A stretch of DNA of 17,162 nt from Bacillota bacterium (GCA_017431395.1 JAFRLD010000053.1:1-17162), one strand, 5' to 3'. Shown: positions 7,785-14,678, numbered from the stretch's first letter. Made by a program: numbers and translations. Notes: generated by a model from the sequence alone, not told the origin.

Positions 7785-8633
7785 ATGTATAAGATCGTAA
7801 GCAAAAGACGTTTGAATGAAACCATGACGTGGCTTGTCATTGAGGCTCCTCTGGTTGCTCGCAAGGCGAAGCCGGGTCAGTTCATCATCCTCCGTACCGA
7901 TGAGCACGGAGAGAGAATCCCCCTGACTATGGCAGGACATGATTCTGAGAAGGGTACTATCGATTTGATCTACGCAGCTGTCGGCAGAACGACCATGCTG
8001 ATGGATCAGCTGGAGGAAGGCGATTATCTGCTGGATGTCGTCGTACCTCTGGGCAAACCGACCGAGATGGAAGGCCTCAAGAAGGTCTGTGTCGTCGGCG
8101 GCGGTACAGGAAACGCCCTGGCCTATCCTCTGGCCTGCGGCATGCATGACCACGGCATCCACGTGGACATGATCGCCGGCTTCAAGAGCAAGGCGCAGGT
8201 CATCCTGGAAGATGAGTTCAAGGCCGGTGTCGACCGCGTATTCATCACCACAGACGATGGTTCCTATGGAGAAAAAGGATTTACAACAGATAAGCTCAAA
8301 GAGCTGATCGAAGATGGAAATGAATATGATGAGATCGTTGCCGTCGGACCTCCGATGATGATGAAGTTCACCTGCAAGATCGCAGAGGATTACGGCATCC
8401 ATTCCATCGCATCCCTGACAGCATATATGATCGACGGAACCGGCATGTGCGGCGGCTGCCGCTGCATCGTCGGCGGAGAGAACAAGTTCGTCTGTGTCGA
8501 TGGTCCGGAATTTGACGGCGCCCTGGTCGACTGGGATGAGCTAATCAAGAGAAGCGCATATTATTCGGAGCAGGAAGCTGAGGACAGAGCTCACGTCTGC
8601 CGTCTGACAGGAGGTGTACGTTACAATGATTAA
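7785..8633 (+). CDS. nfnA: NfnA: small (FAD, [2Fe-2S]) subunit of NADH-dependent ferredoxin:NADP+ oxidoreductase
   Basis: Small subunit of the electron-bifurcating NfnAB transhydrogenase, also annotated as sulfide dehydrogenase subunit SudB. It should bind FAD and NAD(H) and pass electrons through a [2Fe-2S] cluster. The 282 residues are typical length. An FNR-like FAD domain is marked by KPGQFIILR (29-37) and RIPLTMAG (44-51), followed by the nucleotide-binding loop GGGTGNALAYPLA (105-117). The C-terminal cluster motif is DGTGMCGGC-R-C with D217, C222, C225 and C237, fitting the one-Asp, three-Cys ligation known for NfnA, and FVCVDGPEFDG follows. The loop residues differ from the commoner GVGVAP form. 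ATG 7785 is chosen over GTG 7776 because AAAGGAG at 7770-7776 would overlap the latter. It is 17 bp after nifJ and overlaps nfnB by 8 bp. Confidence 0.93.
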   Translation: MYKIVSKRRLNETMTWLVIEAPLVARKAKPGQFIILRTDEHGERIPLTMAGHDSEKGTIDLIYAAVGRTTMLMDQLEEGDYLLDVVVPLGKPTEMEGLKKVCVVGGGTGNALAYPLACGMHDHGIHVDMIAGFKSKAQVILEDEFKAGVDRVFITTDDGSYGEKGFTTDKLKELIEDGNEYDEIVAVGPPMMMKFTCKIAEDYGIHSIASLTAYMIDGTGMCGGCRCIVGGENKFVCVDGPEFDGALVDWDELIKRSAYYSEQEAEDRAHVCRLTGGVRYND

Positions 8634-10038
8634 TCTGAAAGAGATCAAGAACCCGATGCCGGAGCAGGATCCGAAAGTCCGGGCAAGAAACTTCAAGGAA
8701 GTCGCAGAAGGCTACACCCCTGAGATGGCGATCAATGAGGCAATGCGTTGCCTGAAGTGCAGGACCAAGCCCTGCACGAAAGGCTGCCCTGTCATGATCA
8801 AGATCCCTGATTTCGTAGCTAAGGTCGCAGAAGGCGATTTCGAAGCGGCATATCAGATCATTTCCGAAGACAGTGCTCTCCCGCGGATCTGCGGCAGAGT
8901 CTGCCCTCAGGAAAACCAGTGTGAAGGCGTCTGCGTCAGAGGCATCCAGGGCGAGCCGGTCTCCATCGGCCGTCTGGAGAGATTCGTTTCTGACTGGCAT
9001 GCAGAGCACGAAGAAGAGCTTAAGGCGATTTACGGATATGACGATGCAGCGAAGATCGCTCCGTCTAACGGCAAGCGTGTCGCCGTCGTCGGCGCCGGCC
9101 CTGCAGGACTGACCTGCGCAGGAGACCTCTCCGCTAAGGGCTATGCCGTCACCGTTTATGAATCCCTGCACAAGCCGGGCGGCGTTCTGGCTTACGGCAT
9201 TCCGGAATTCAGACTTCCGAAGGATATCGTAGCTGCTGAGGTCAAGAAGCTCGAAGACCGTGGCGTTGAGTTCATTGCCAATGCCATCATCGGCAGAGCG
9301 GAGACTGTAGACGAGCTGCTGGATGAAGAGGGCTTCGACGCTGTCTTCGTCGGCACCGGCGCAGGACTTCCGTCCTTCATGAACATCCCGGGCGAAAACC
9401 TCCTGGGTGTCTGCTCCGCGAACGAGTATCTGACCAGGATCAACCTGATGAAGGGCTATCTGGACGAGTACGATACTCCGGTACCGCAGGGCAAGCGCAT
9501 CGCGGTCGTCGGCGGCGGTAACGTTGCTATGGACGCGGCAAGATGTGCCATGAGAATGGGTGCGGACAAGGTCTACATCGTATATCGCCGCAGCATGGAG
9601 GAGATCCCCGCCCGTCGTGAGGAGATTCACCACGCGATCGAGGAAGGCGTAGACTTCCAGCTGCTGAGAAACCCGGTACAGATCCTGGGCGACAAAGACG
9701 GTCATGTCACGGGCATCGAAGTCGTGAAGATGGAACTCGGTGAGCCGGATGCTTCCGGCAGAAGAAGACCGGTCGAGATCGAAGGCTCCAACTACATCCT
9801 GGACGTTGATGAAGTCATCATGTCCATCGGAACCAAGCTGAACACTCTGATCCTCGACACCACAGAGAATCTGGAAGCCAATAACCGCGGCGGCATCGGC
9901 ACAGACGATGGCGCGGCAACGAACCGCAAGGGCGTTTATGCCGGCGGTGACGCGGTTACAGGAGCTGCCACTGTAATTCTCGCTATGGGCGCAGGTAAGA
10001 CGGCTGCCACCAGCATTGACAATTACCTGAAGAAATAA
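8626..10038 (+). CDS. nfnB: NfnB: large subunit of NfnAB transhydrogenase (glutamate synthase small-subunit/GltA family)
   Basis: Large subunit of NfnAB, which couples exergonic NADP+ reduction by NADH with reduction by ferredoxin; 470 residues. The N-terminal helical domain has two cluster sites: C42-x2-C45-x4-C50-x3-C54 and C89-x3-C93-x5-C99-x3-C103. Then come the FAD dinucleotide motif GAGPAG (156-161), PGGVLAYGIPEFRLPK (184-199), the NADPH-binding GGGNVAMDAAR (296-306), and the terminal FAD motif GGDAVTGAATVILAMGAGK (440-458). The same fold occurs in GltD and homotetrameric glutamate synthase-like proteins. The adjacent nfnA, and the lack of a glutamate synthase large subunit here, make NfnB the better call. 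AGGAGGTG at 8609-8616 selects ATG 8626, which overlaps the nfnA stop by 8 bp (ATGATTAA), suggesting coupled 1:1 translation. Last gene of the redox operon. Confidence 0.93.
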   Translation: MINLKEIKNPMPEQDPKVRARNFKEVAEGYTPEMAINEAMRCLKCRTKPCTKGCPVMIKIPDFVAKVAEGDFEAAYQIISEDSALPRICGRVCPQENQCEGVCVRGIQGEPVSIGRLERFVSDWHAEHEEELKAIYGYDDAAKIAPSNGKRVAVVGAGPAGLTCAGDLSAKGYAVTVYESLHKPGGVLAYGIPEFRLPKDIVAAEVKKLEDRGVEFIANAIIGRAETVDELLDEEGFDAVFVGTGAGLPSFMNIPGENLLGVCSANEYLTRINLMKGYLDEYDTPVPQGKRIAVVGGGNVAMDAARCAMRMGADKVYIVYRRSMEEIPARREEIHHAIEEGVDFQLLRNPVQILGDKDGHVTGIEVVKMELGEPDASGRRRPVEIEGSNYILDVDEVIMSIGTKLNTLILDTTENLEANNRGGIGTDDGAATNRKGVYAGGDAVTGAATVILAMGAGKTAATSIDNYLKK

Positions 10039-10043
10039 TAAGA

Positions 10044-10068
10044 TACCTTAAGTAGCAACTTTTAGGTA
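10044..10068 (+). other. Hairpin in the 3' UTR of the redox operon
   Basis: TACCTTAAGT (10044-10053) pairs with ACTTTTAGGTA (10058-10068) around loop AGCA, with one T-T mismatch and one bulge. No U-tract follows, so it is not itself a terminator. Bases 10052-10061 are perfectly complementary to 2901-2910 in the operon's 5' leader. Confidence 0.45.
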
Positions 10069-10079
10069 CATATTCAACG

Positions 10080-10126
10080 AAAGCTGCTGAACCTTCGGAG
10101 CCGTGTCTGAGGGAACGGCAGCTTTT
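10080..10126 (+). terminator. Rho-independent terminator of the redox operon
   Basis: AAAGCTGC (10080-10087) pairs with GCAGCTTT (10118-10125), extended by T-G and G-C pairs. A second helix lies inside: CCTTC (10092-10096) with GAGGG (10109-10113). A short run of four T's closes it. The long two-part hairpin 42 bp after nfnB is convincing, although the U-tract is short and read-through into the next gene is possible. Confidence 0.7.
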
Positions 10127-10152
10127 CATTCAAGGTTAAGGTAATAAGAACC

Positions 10153-10770
10153 ATGACGGATGTAAACAAAAAAGAACTGCCATACTTTCATATCGATGGG
10201 GGATACGGGGGAAACCAGAGCTGGTTCCTTGATCCCTGGATGCATATCGGCGGATGCGGGGCGCTCACCATGTGCGATCTGCTGCTCTATCAGTGTATCT
10301 GCCGCGGGCGCACCGAATGCTATCCTTTCGATGCGTCGCACCTGACGAAACGTGATTACAGGAAGTTCGGCATGCAGATGAAGCCGTACCTGCGTCCGAG
10401 AGAGAGCGGCATCAAAGACCTTAAGACCTTTATGGACGGAGCGATGATCTATCTGGAGGATAGTGAGATCGAAGGTTTTAGTATGGGAAGGCTGGACGGC
10501 TCCCGGCCCTGCGAAGAGGCGGAGGCAGCGGTGGTTGACCGCATCGACCATGACATGCCGGTGCCTATGCTGATGCTGAAACATAGGGATAAGAAGTTCA
10601 GTTTTTTCGAGTGGCACTGGTTCCTGATCGTCGGATATGAGAGGAGACAGAACGGATTTTATGTCAAAATAGCCACGTACGGCAAGGAACATTGGCTGAA
10701 TTTCAACGAATTCTGGGATACCGGCGAGCTGGAGCGCGGAGGCTTGGTCCTGGTCAGCGATCAAGCCTGA
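10153..10770 (+). CDS. Hypothetical protein with peptidase C39-like fold features
   Basis: A 205-residue protein with no signal peptide or membrane segment. The GGCGALTMCDLLLYQ segment (33-47, candidate nucleophile C35) recalls the GCGPxA motif of C39-like cysteine peptidases. EWHWFLIVGYE (153-163, candidate H155) fits the histidine strand of that fold, and ATYGKEHWLNFNEFW (174-188) fits the strand-turn that usually follows. The fold assignment is moderate; peptidase activity is uncertain because the third catalytic residue cannot be identified by eye. The ribosome binding site is weak (AAGG at 10138-10141, 11 nt before ATG). I see no separate promoter in the 26 bp after the operon terminator, so expression may depend on read-through. 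Its last 17 bp overlap the end of the convergent araC-type gene. Another possibility is a pseudo-enzyme of a BtrH-like or C39_2 family. Confidence 0.65.
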   Translation: MTDVNKKELPYFHIDGGYGGNQSWFLDPWMHIGGCGALTMCDLLLYQCICRGRTECYPFDASHLTKRDYRKFGMQMKPYLRPRESGIKDLKTFMDGAMIYLEDSEIEGFSMGRLDGSRPCEEAEAAVVDRIDHDMPVPMLMLKHRDKKFSFFEWHWFLIVGYERRQNGFYVKIATYGKEHWLNFNEFWDTGELERGGLVLVSDQA

Positions 10771-11836
10771 GGGCGAAGTCGATGGCCGGTGGATGTGCCT
10801 CTGAAGAGGCCGGGGAGTCCTCCCCGAACGTCTTCTTAAGATGCCAGTCAGCCATGATCTTTCGAACGAGGTCCGCAGCGATCTCGTTTTTTACTTTCTT
10901 CTGTCCGGGGATATCATCGTCTGTGAACATGTCTTCGTCCGGGCTCTGTCCAGCCTTTGCAGCCTGCCGCTCCTGGTAATGGACGAGGCAGTCCTTATAA
11001 TAAGTCTCATACTTGATCCGGTGCTCCGAGGGCGTACATCCCCAGAGCTGCTTGAACGCCGCATAGAAGTATTTCGGGTCGGAGAAACCGCACTCATACG
11101 CGATCTCCGCATTCGGTTTATCGGTCGTCAGCAGAAGATGTTCCGCCTCATAGCAGCGGATGTATTTGATCATGGTGCTGAAGTTTTTGAAGACCGTCCC
11201 CGCGATGAACTGGGAAAAATAGTTTTTGCTGATGTGCTCCGCCCTGGCGAGCTGGGAGATGGAGATCTTCTCGTTATAGTGCTCCATGCAGTAGGCCAGC
11301 ACCCGGTGGAACCGCTCGTAGAGGTCCTCGTTCATGTATTCGTCCTGGTTCTCGTAGTTGAACCAGTTGAAATATTGAAGCAGGTAGAATGAGAAGAATT
11401 CCACCGGCCCCGCGTACATATCCGGGGAATAGGCGCCGGTCAGATAGCCATAGGAAAAGGACAGGATCATGTCCTTGACGGCCTCCATGGCGTCCCGCTG
11501 ATAAGCGAAGCAATGATTGCTTTCGCAGGCGAAGAAAACATATTTGATCTGCTCCCAGTCGTAGGGGATGTTCTGCAGGTCCAGATGAAAGATCAGGGCC
11601 AGATTGTCCCCGTCCGCCTGCAGGTAGTGGATGTCCCGGTAGTCGATGGAATGGATCTGCCCGGGCAGAAGCGTCGCGACCTGATCCGATGCCACCAGGT
11701 GGAGCTCGCCCTCGATACAGCAAACGATCTCAAGGTCCCCCGGATGACAGTGGGGCAGGGACCGGTCGATCCTGCAAAGGCTGGCCTCCACAGGGATCCC
11801 GTCCGCGTACTCGATTTTTTTGATCAAAACATCCAT
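10754..11836 (-). CDS. AraC-family transcriptional regulator with cupin sensor domain and long C-terminal tail
   Basis: 360 residues. The N-terminal part (about 1-100) looks like an AraC cupin sensor: LPHCHPGDLEIVCCIEGELHL followed by LLPGQIHSIDY. The DNA-binding domain has two helix-turn-helix units, ISQLARAEHISKNYFSQFI (about 193-211) and AEIAYECGFSDPKYFYAAFKQ (about 243-263), followed by the usual GCTPSEHR. Some 85 residues follow the domain, rich in K, D and E, which is unusual for AraC proteins that normally end soon after the second HTH. ATG 11836 is preferred over GTG 11842 because AGGAGG lies 7 nt before the ATG and only 1 nt before the GTG. It is divergent from the two dehydrogenase genes and probably controls them; the effector is unknown. 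Confidence 0.9.
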   Translation of the reverse strand: MDVLIKKIEYADGIPVEASLCRIDRSLPHCHPGDLEIVCCIEGELHLVASDQVATLLPGQIHSIDYRDIHYLQADGDNLALIFHLDLQNIPYDWEQIKYVFFACESNHCFAYQRDAMEAVKDMILSFSYGYLTGAYSPDMYAGPVEFFSFYLLQYFNWFNYENQDEYMNEDLYERFHRVLAYCMEHYNEKISISQLARAEHISKNYFSQFIAGTVFKNFSTMIKYIRCYEAEHLLLTTDKPNAEIAYECGFSDPKYFYAAFKQLWGCTPSEHRIKYETYYKDCLVHYQERQAAKAGQSPDEDMFTDDDIPGQKKVKNEIAADLVRKIMADWHLKKTFGEDSPASSEAHPPAIDFALRLDR

Positions 11837-11865
11837 GTTCACACCTCCTGCGGGTTCTTTCGTAT

Positions 11866-11894
11866 ATAATACACTACAACCTGCGTATAGTCAA
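11866..11894 (-). promoter_or_regulatory. Promoter of the AraC-family regulator gene
   Basis: Read on the minus strand: -35 TTGACT (complement of 11889-11894), an exact 17-bp spacer and -10 TATTAT (complement of 11866-11871). The start would be near 11859, giving a short leader of about 23 nt with the AGGAGG site. Confidence 0.75.
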
Positions 11895-11909
11895 ATTTTA
11901 GCCAAAAAG

Positions 11910-11963
11910 AGCTTGAAGTGATAAAAAACAGCTATAGCTTAAAGCGAAAACCTATCGGATAAT
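11910..11963 (+). promoter_or_regulatory. Weak, possibly activator-dependent promoter of the tandem dehydrogenase genes
   Basis: A -10 candidate GATAAT (11958-11963) has no acceptable -35 17 bp upstream; that position (11935-11940, TAGCTT) instead overlaps a perfect palindrome AGCTATAGCT (11930-11939). Two similar direct elements, AGCTTGAAGTG (11910-11920) and AGCTTAAAGCG (11936-11946), start 26 bp apart. A missing -35 next to repeats is the layout expected when an AraC protein activates. The regulator encoded divergently is the obvious candidate. This is inference from layout. Confidence 0.35.
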
Positions 11964-12028
11964 TTTAGTGTAGAAAACATAGTATTCAATGATCCGAGAA
12001 ACAAAGAAACGAAAAGGAGTTGTAAATC

Positions 12029-13333
12029 ATGGGTAAGAAAGTATTAGTACTGGGAACAGGTGCACAGGGAACGACAGTAGTCAAGAGACTGAATCTGGAA
12101 CCGAATGTGGACAAGGTCATCTGCGCGGACTATGATGAAGCGGCCGCGAAGCACCTTGGAGAGGCGCTGGAGAAGGTCGAAGGGCATTTCTGCGACGCGT
12201 CCGATAAGGATCAGATCGTCAAGCTGATCGAGGGATGCGACCTGGTGGTCAACGCGCTGCCGCTGGCGTTCGGCAAGAACGTCATCGACGCCGCCCTGGA
12301 AGCGAAGTGCAACTATCAGGACTTCGCCGCTCCGGAAGGCTTCGAAGACACCTGGGAAAAGTGCATGTACAGACTGCTGACCGAATATAATGAGAAGTTC
12401 AAGGCGATCGGCAAGCTGGCCATCATGGGAACCGGCTCTGCTCCGGGAACCATGTGCGTCGTCGCCAGAGATACGATGAAGGACATCGACGAGTGCGATA
12501 CGATCTACATGAACGTTTATGAAGGCGTTGAAGCGAAGAGATTCCAGCCGTACTGGTGGTCTCCTGTGACCGCTCTGGCGGACATGGACGACCTGCCGGT
12601 GGCATGGATCGACGGCAAGATGGTCAACACCAAACCGTTCTCTCTTCCGATCGAGAGAACCTATGATTATGTAGGATATCCGGTAAGATTCGTAGAGCAT
12701 GCGCACGATGAGCCTTTTTATGTCGGCATGAAAGCAGACGAACTGTTCAAGGGCTGCAAAAACGCGTACTTCAAGTACGGCGGTGTCGGCATCGAGTTCG
12801 CAGAGCCGCTTTCCAGAGCAGGCCTGCTGAAGCACGACAAGGTCGAGGTCGACGGACAGATGGTAGACCCGCATGAGGTGATCCTGAAGGCACTGCCGCA
12901 TCCGCCGAGGTTTGCAGAGGAGATCAAAGAGATCATCGACGAAGGTCTCGTCTCTGATACCGGAGCATTCGTCGTAGAAGCCCTCGGTAAGAAGGACGGC
13001 AAGCCGGTCAGAGTGGAATCCCACCTGTCCGCGCCTGGATTCGTGGAATCCTATGAGAAGTTCGGGGTGACCGGCGAGCAGTACCTGACCGGCCAAGGCG
13101 GATTCCTGTTCACCAAGCTGTTCGTGAACGACGAGCTGGATCAGACCGGGTTCATCTCCTCCGCAGAGCTGACGGATGAAGCCAACGACAAGTATCTGGA
13201 ATACGCGGCAGAGCTCGAGATCACCATCGAGAGAAGGATCGTCTGGGATGATCCGTACTTCGAGAAGCAGGCTCCGGCCAAGGAATACGTCGAGTGGTGG
13301 GAGCAGCCGACGATCACACCGGTTGAACTTTAA
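12029..13333 (+). CDS. Saccharopine dehydrogenase-like NAD(P)-dependent oxidoreductase, paralogue 1
   Basis: 434 residues of the saccharopine dehydrogenase/Lys9-like family (COG1748 type), cytoplasmic. The N-terminal Rossmann fold has GTGAQG (9-14), and an acidic residue follows strand 2 (CAD, D34), which suggests NAD rather than NADP. Family-like motifs follow: GTGSAPG (134-140), FQPYWWSPVTAL (172-183), HDEP (226-229), FKGCKNAYFKY (240-250) and APGFVES near 335-341, then TGQGG. Family members act on amino-acid-derived secondary amines (saccharopine, carboxynorspermidine) or on lysine; the substrate here is unknown. A tail of about 30 residues (from IVWDDPY) is absent from paralogue 2. AAAAGGAG at 12012-12019 sets the start. 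Nine of 11 arginines are AGA, matching the redox operon and suggesting strong expression. Only 40 bp separate it from paralogue 2, so they are probably co-transcribed. Confidence 0.85.
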   Translation: MGKKVLVLGTGAQGTTVVKRLNLEPNVDKVICADYDEAAAKHLGEALEKVEGHFCDASDKDQIVKLIEGCDLVVNALPLAFGKNVIDAALEAKCNYQDFAAPEGFEDTWEKCMYRLLTEYNEKFKAIGKLAIMGTGSAPGTMCVVARDTMKDIDECDTIYMNVYEGVEAKRFQPYWWSPVTALADMDDLPVAWIDGKMVNTKPFSLPIERTYDYVGYPVRFVEHAHDEPFYVGMKADELFKGCKNAYFKYGGVGIEFAEPLSRAGLLKHDKVEVDGQMVDPHEVILKALPHPPRFAEEIKEIIDEGLVSDTGAFVVEALGKKDGKPVRVESHLSAPGFVESYEKFGVTGEQYLTGQGGFLFTKLFVNDELDQTGFISSAELTDEANDKYLEYAAELEITIERRIVWDDPYFEKQAPAKEYVEWWEQPTITPVEL

Positions 13334-13346
13334 CATCGTTTCTTGA

Positions 13347-13358
13347 GGGCAAAAGCCC
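13347..13358 (+). other. Small hairpin between the two dehydrogenase genes
   Basis: GGGC-AAAA-GCCC (13347-13350 with 13355-13358) lies between the two open frames, directly before the AAGGGGG ribosome binding site (13359-13365) of the second. No U-tract follows, so it is not a terminator. It could affect mRNA processing or access of ribosomes to the second gene. Confidence 0.4.
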
Positions 13359-13373
13359 AAGGGGGTTTCATAT

Positions 13374-14678
13374 ATGAAAAAAATACTGGTATTAGGCGTC
13401 GGTGCGCAGGGAAGCGCCGCGGCGAAACGGCTGGATGAAGAACCGGTCGTCAGCGAGATCATCTGCGCGGACGCAGACCCGGAAGCGGTGAACAGCATCG
13501 TCAGCCAGTTAAAGAAGGCGAAGGGAGCGTTCGTGGACGCCCATGATCTGGACAGCATCGTCAAGGCGGCGGAAGGGGTCGATCTGATCCTGAACGGTCT
13601 GCCGCTCGAATGCACGCAGAATGTGCTGGACGCAGCACTGATCGTGAAAGCAGATTACCAGGACTACGCCGGAACGGTCGCCCTGGACCAGATGTGGGTC
13701 GAAAGCGACCTGTACGATCCTGAAAATGAGCCGGTGTTCGAGGATGAGGCGACGCTGGGATGGTGGCGCAGCATCAAGGCGATGTATGAGATCTACGGAC
13801 CGAAGTTCGAGGCGATCGGCAAACTCGCCCTGTTTGGCAGCGGCAGCGCTCCCGGACTGATCTGCGCCGCGACCAGGCATGCCATGCGGTATCTGGACAC
13901 CTGCGATACGATCTACAACTTCGTTTGGGAAGGAGCGATCGCGAAGCGGTTCCAGCCTTTCTGGTGGTCGCCGGTGACGGCTCTGAACGACATGAGCGAG
14001 ATGGCAGTGGCTTTTGAGGATGGGAAGCTGATCAGCACGCCTGCGTTCGGCCGGCCCATCACGAGACAGTATCCGGAGATGCCGGAGCGGATCACCTTCA
14101 AAGAGCATTGCCACGATGAGCCGCTGCAGTACAGCTTTAATGCGGACACCTGCTTCAAGGGATGCAGGAACGCTTACTTCAAGTACGCGGGCGCCGGCAT
14201 GGACTTTTGCCAGCCCCTGTATGAAGCGGGACTCCTGTCGCACGAGGAAGAAGAGTTCAAGGGACAGAAGATCGTTCCCTTCGAATTCGTCCTGAGCCAT
14301 CTGCCGCCCGCACCCAAGTATTACGACGAGATCAAGTCCTTCGTAGATGAAGGGATGGCGATGGATTCAGGATGCATGGTCATCGAAGCCTACGGCAGCA
14401 AGGATGGTGAAGACATCTTGGCCGAGGTCCATGTGAACGCGCCGGGTTTCGTGGAGTCCTTCGAGAGGGCAGGCATGACCGGGGAGATGTATCTGACCGG
14501 CCAGGGCGGATACCTGTTCTCGAAGATGTTCATCAACGACATCTTCCGCGGCCAGAGCGGCGTCATCGGCTCCGATATGCTGAGCGATGCGCAGGTGGAT
14601 AAGTACTTCGAGTACGCGGCCGAGCTGGACATCACGCTGGAGACAAAGATCAAGAAAAAGTGGGAGATCATGGAGTAG
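13374..14678 (+). CDS. Saccharopine dehydrogenase-like NAD(P)-dependent oxidoreductase, paralogue 2
   Basis: 434 residues, clearly related to the preceding gene along its length: GVGAQG (8-13), CADAD (31-35), GSGSAPG (155-161), FQPFWWSPVTAL (193-204), HDEP (247-250), FKGCRNAYFKY (261-271), APGFVES (356-362) and TGQGG (375-379). It differs by an acidic insertion of about 20 residues near 108-130 (WVESDLYDPENEPVFEDE) and lacks the C-terminal tail of paralogue 1, so the equal lengths are a coincidence. The conserved set of motifs suggests both are active and related in substrate, perhaps as subunits of one enzyme. Arginine codons are 5 CGG, 2 CGC, 3 AGG and only 1 AGA, opposite to paralogue 1. 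AAGGGGG (13359-13365) is 8 nt before ATG. Substrate unknown; the tandem genes end at the terminator at 14740-14769. Confidence 0.85.
   Translation: MKKILVLGVGAQGSAAAKRLDEEPVVSEIICADADPEAVNSIVSQLKKAKGAFVDAHDLDSIVKAAEGVDLILNGLPLECTQNVLDAALIVKADYQDYAGTVALDQMWVESDLYDPENEPVFEDEATLGWWRSIKAMYEIYGPKFEAIGKLALFGSGSAPGLICAATRHAMRYLDTCDTIYNFVWEGAIAKRFQPFWWSPVTALNDMSEMAVAFEDGKLISTPAFGRPITRQYPEMPERITFKEHCHDEPLQYSFNADTCFKGCRNAYFKYAGAGMDFCQPLYEAGLLSHEEEEFKGQKIVPFEFVLSHLPPAPKYYDEIKSFVDEGMAMDSGCMVIEAYGSKDGEDILAEVHVNAPGFVESFERAGMTGEMYLTGQGGYLFSKMFINDIFRGQSGVIGSDMLSDAQVDKYFEYAAELDITLETKIKKKWEIME

Noticed and set aside
4330..7785. Very long minus-strand open frame (1151 codons) opposite nifJ
   Set aside because: It mirrors a highly biased coding gene: Leu is CTG/CTC and TTA, CTA and TCA are nearly absent from nifJ, so antisense stops are missing. 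It has no recognisable domain or ribosome binding site, while the plus strand is unmistakable PFOR.
8545..9705. Minus-strand open frame of 386 codons opposite nfnB
   Set aside because: Shadow frame; nfnB carries all the expected cofactor motifs on the plus strand.
10044..10068. First 3' UTR hairpin as the operon terminator
   Set aside because: No U-tract follows; the hairpin at 10080-10126 is the better terminator.
12044..13615. Minus-strand open frame of 523 codons across the two dehydrogenase genes
   Set aside because: Shadow of codon bias; it crosses the intergenic gap and the start of paralogue 2 and shows no family motif.
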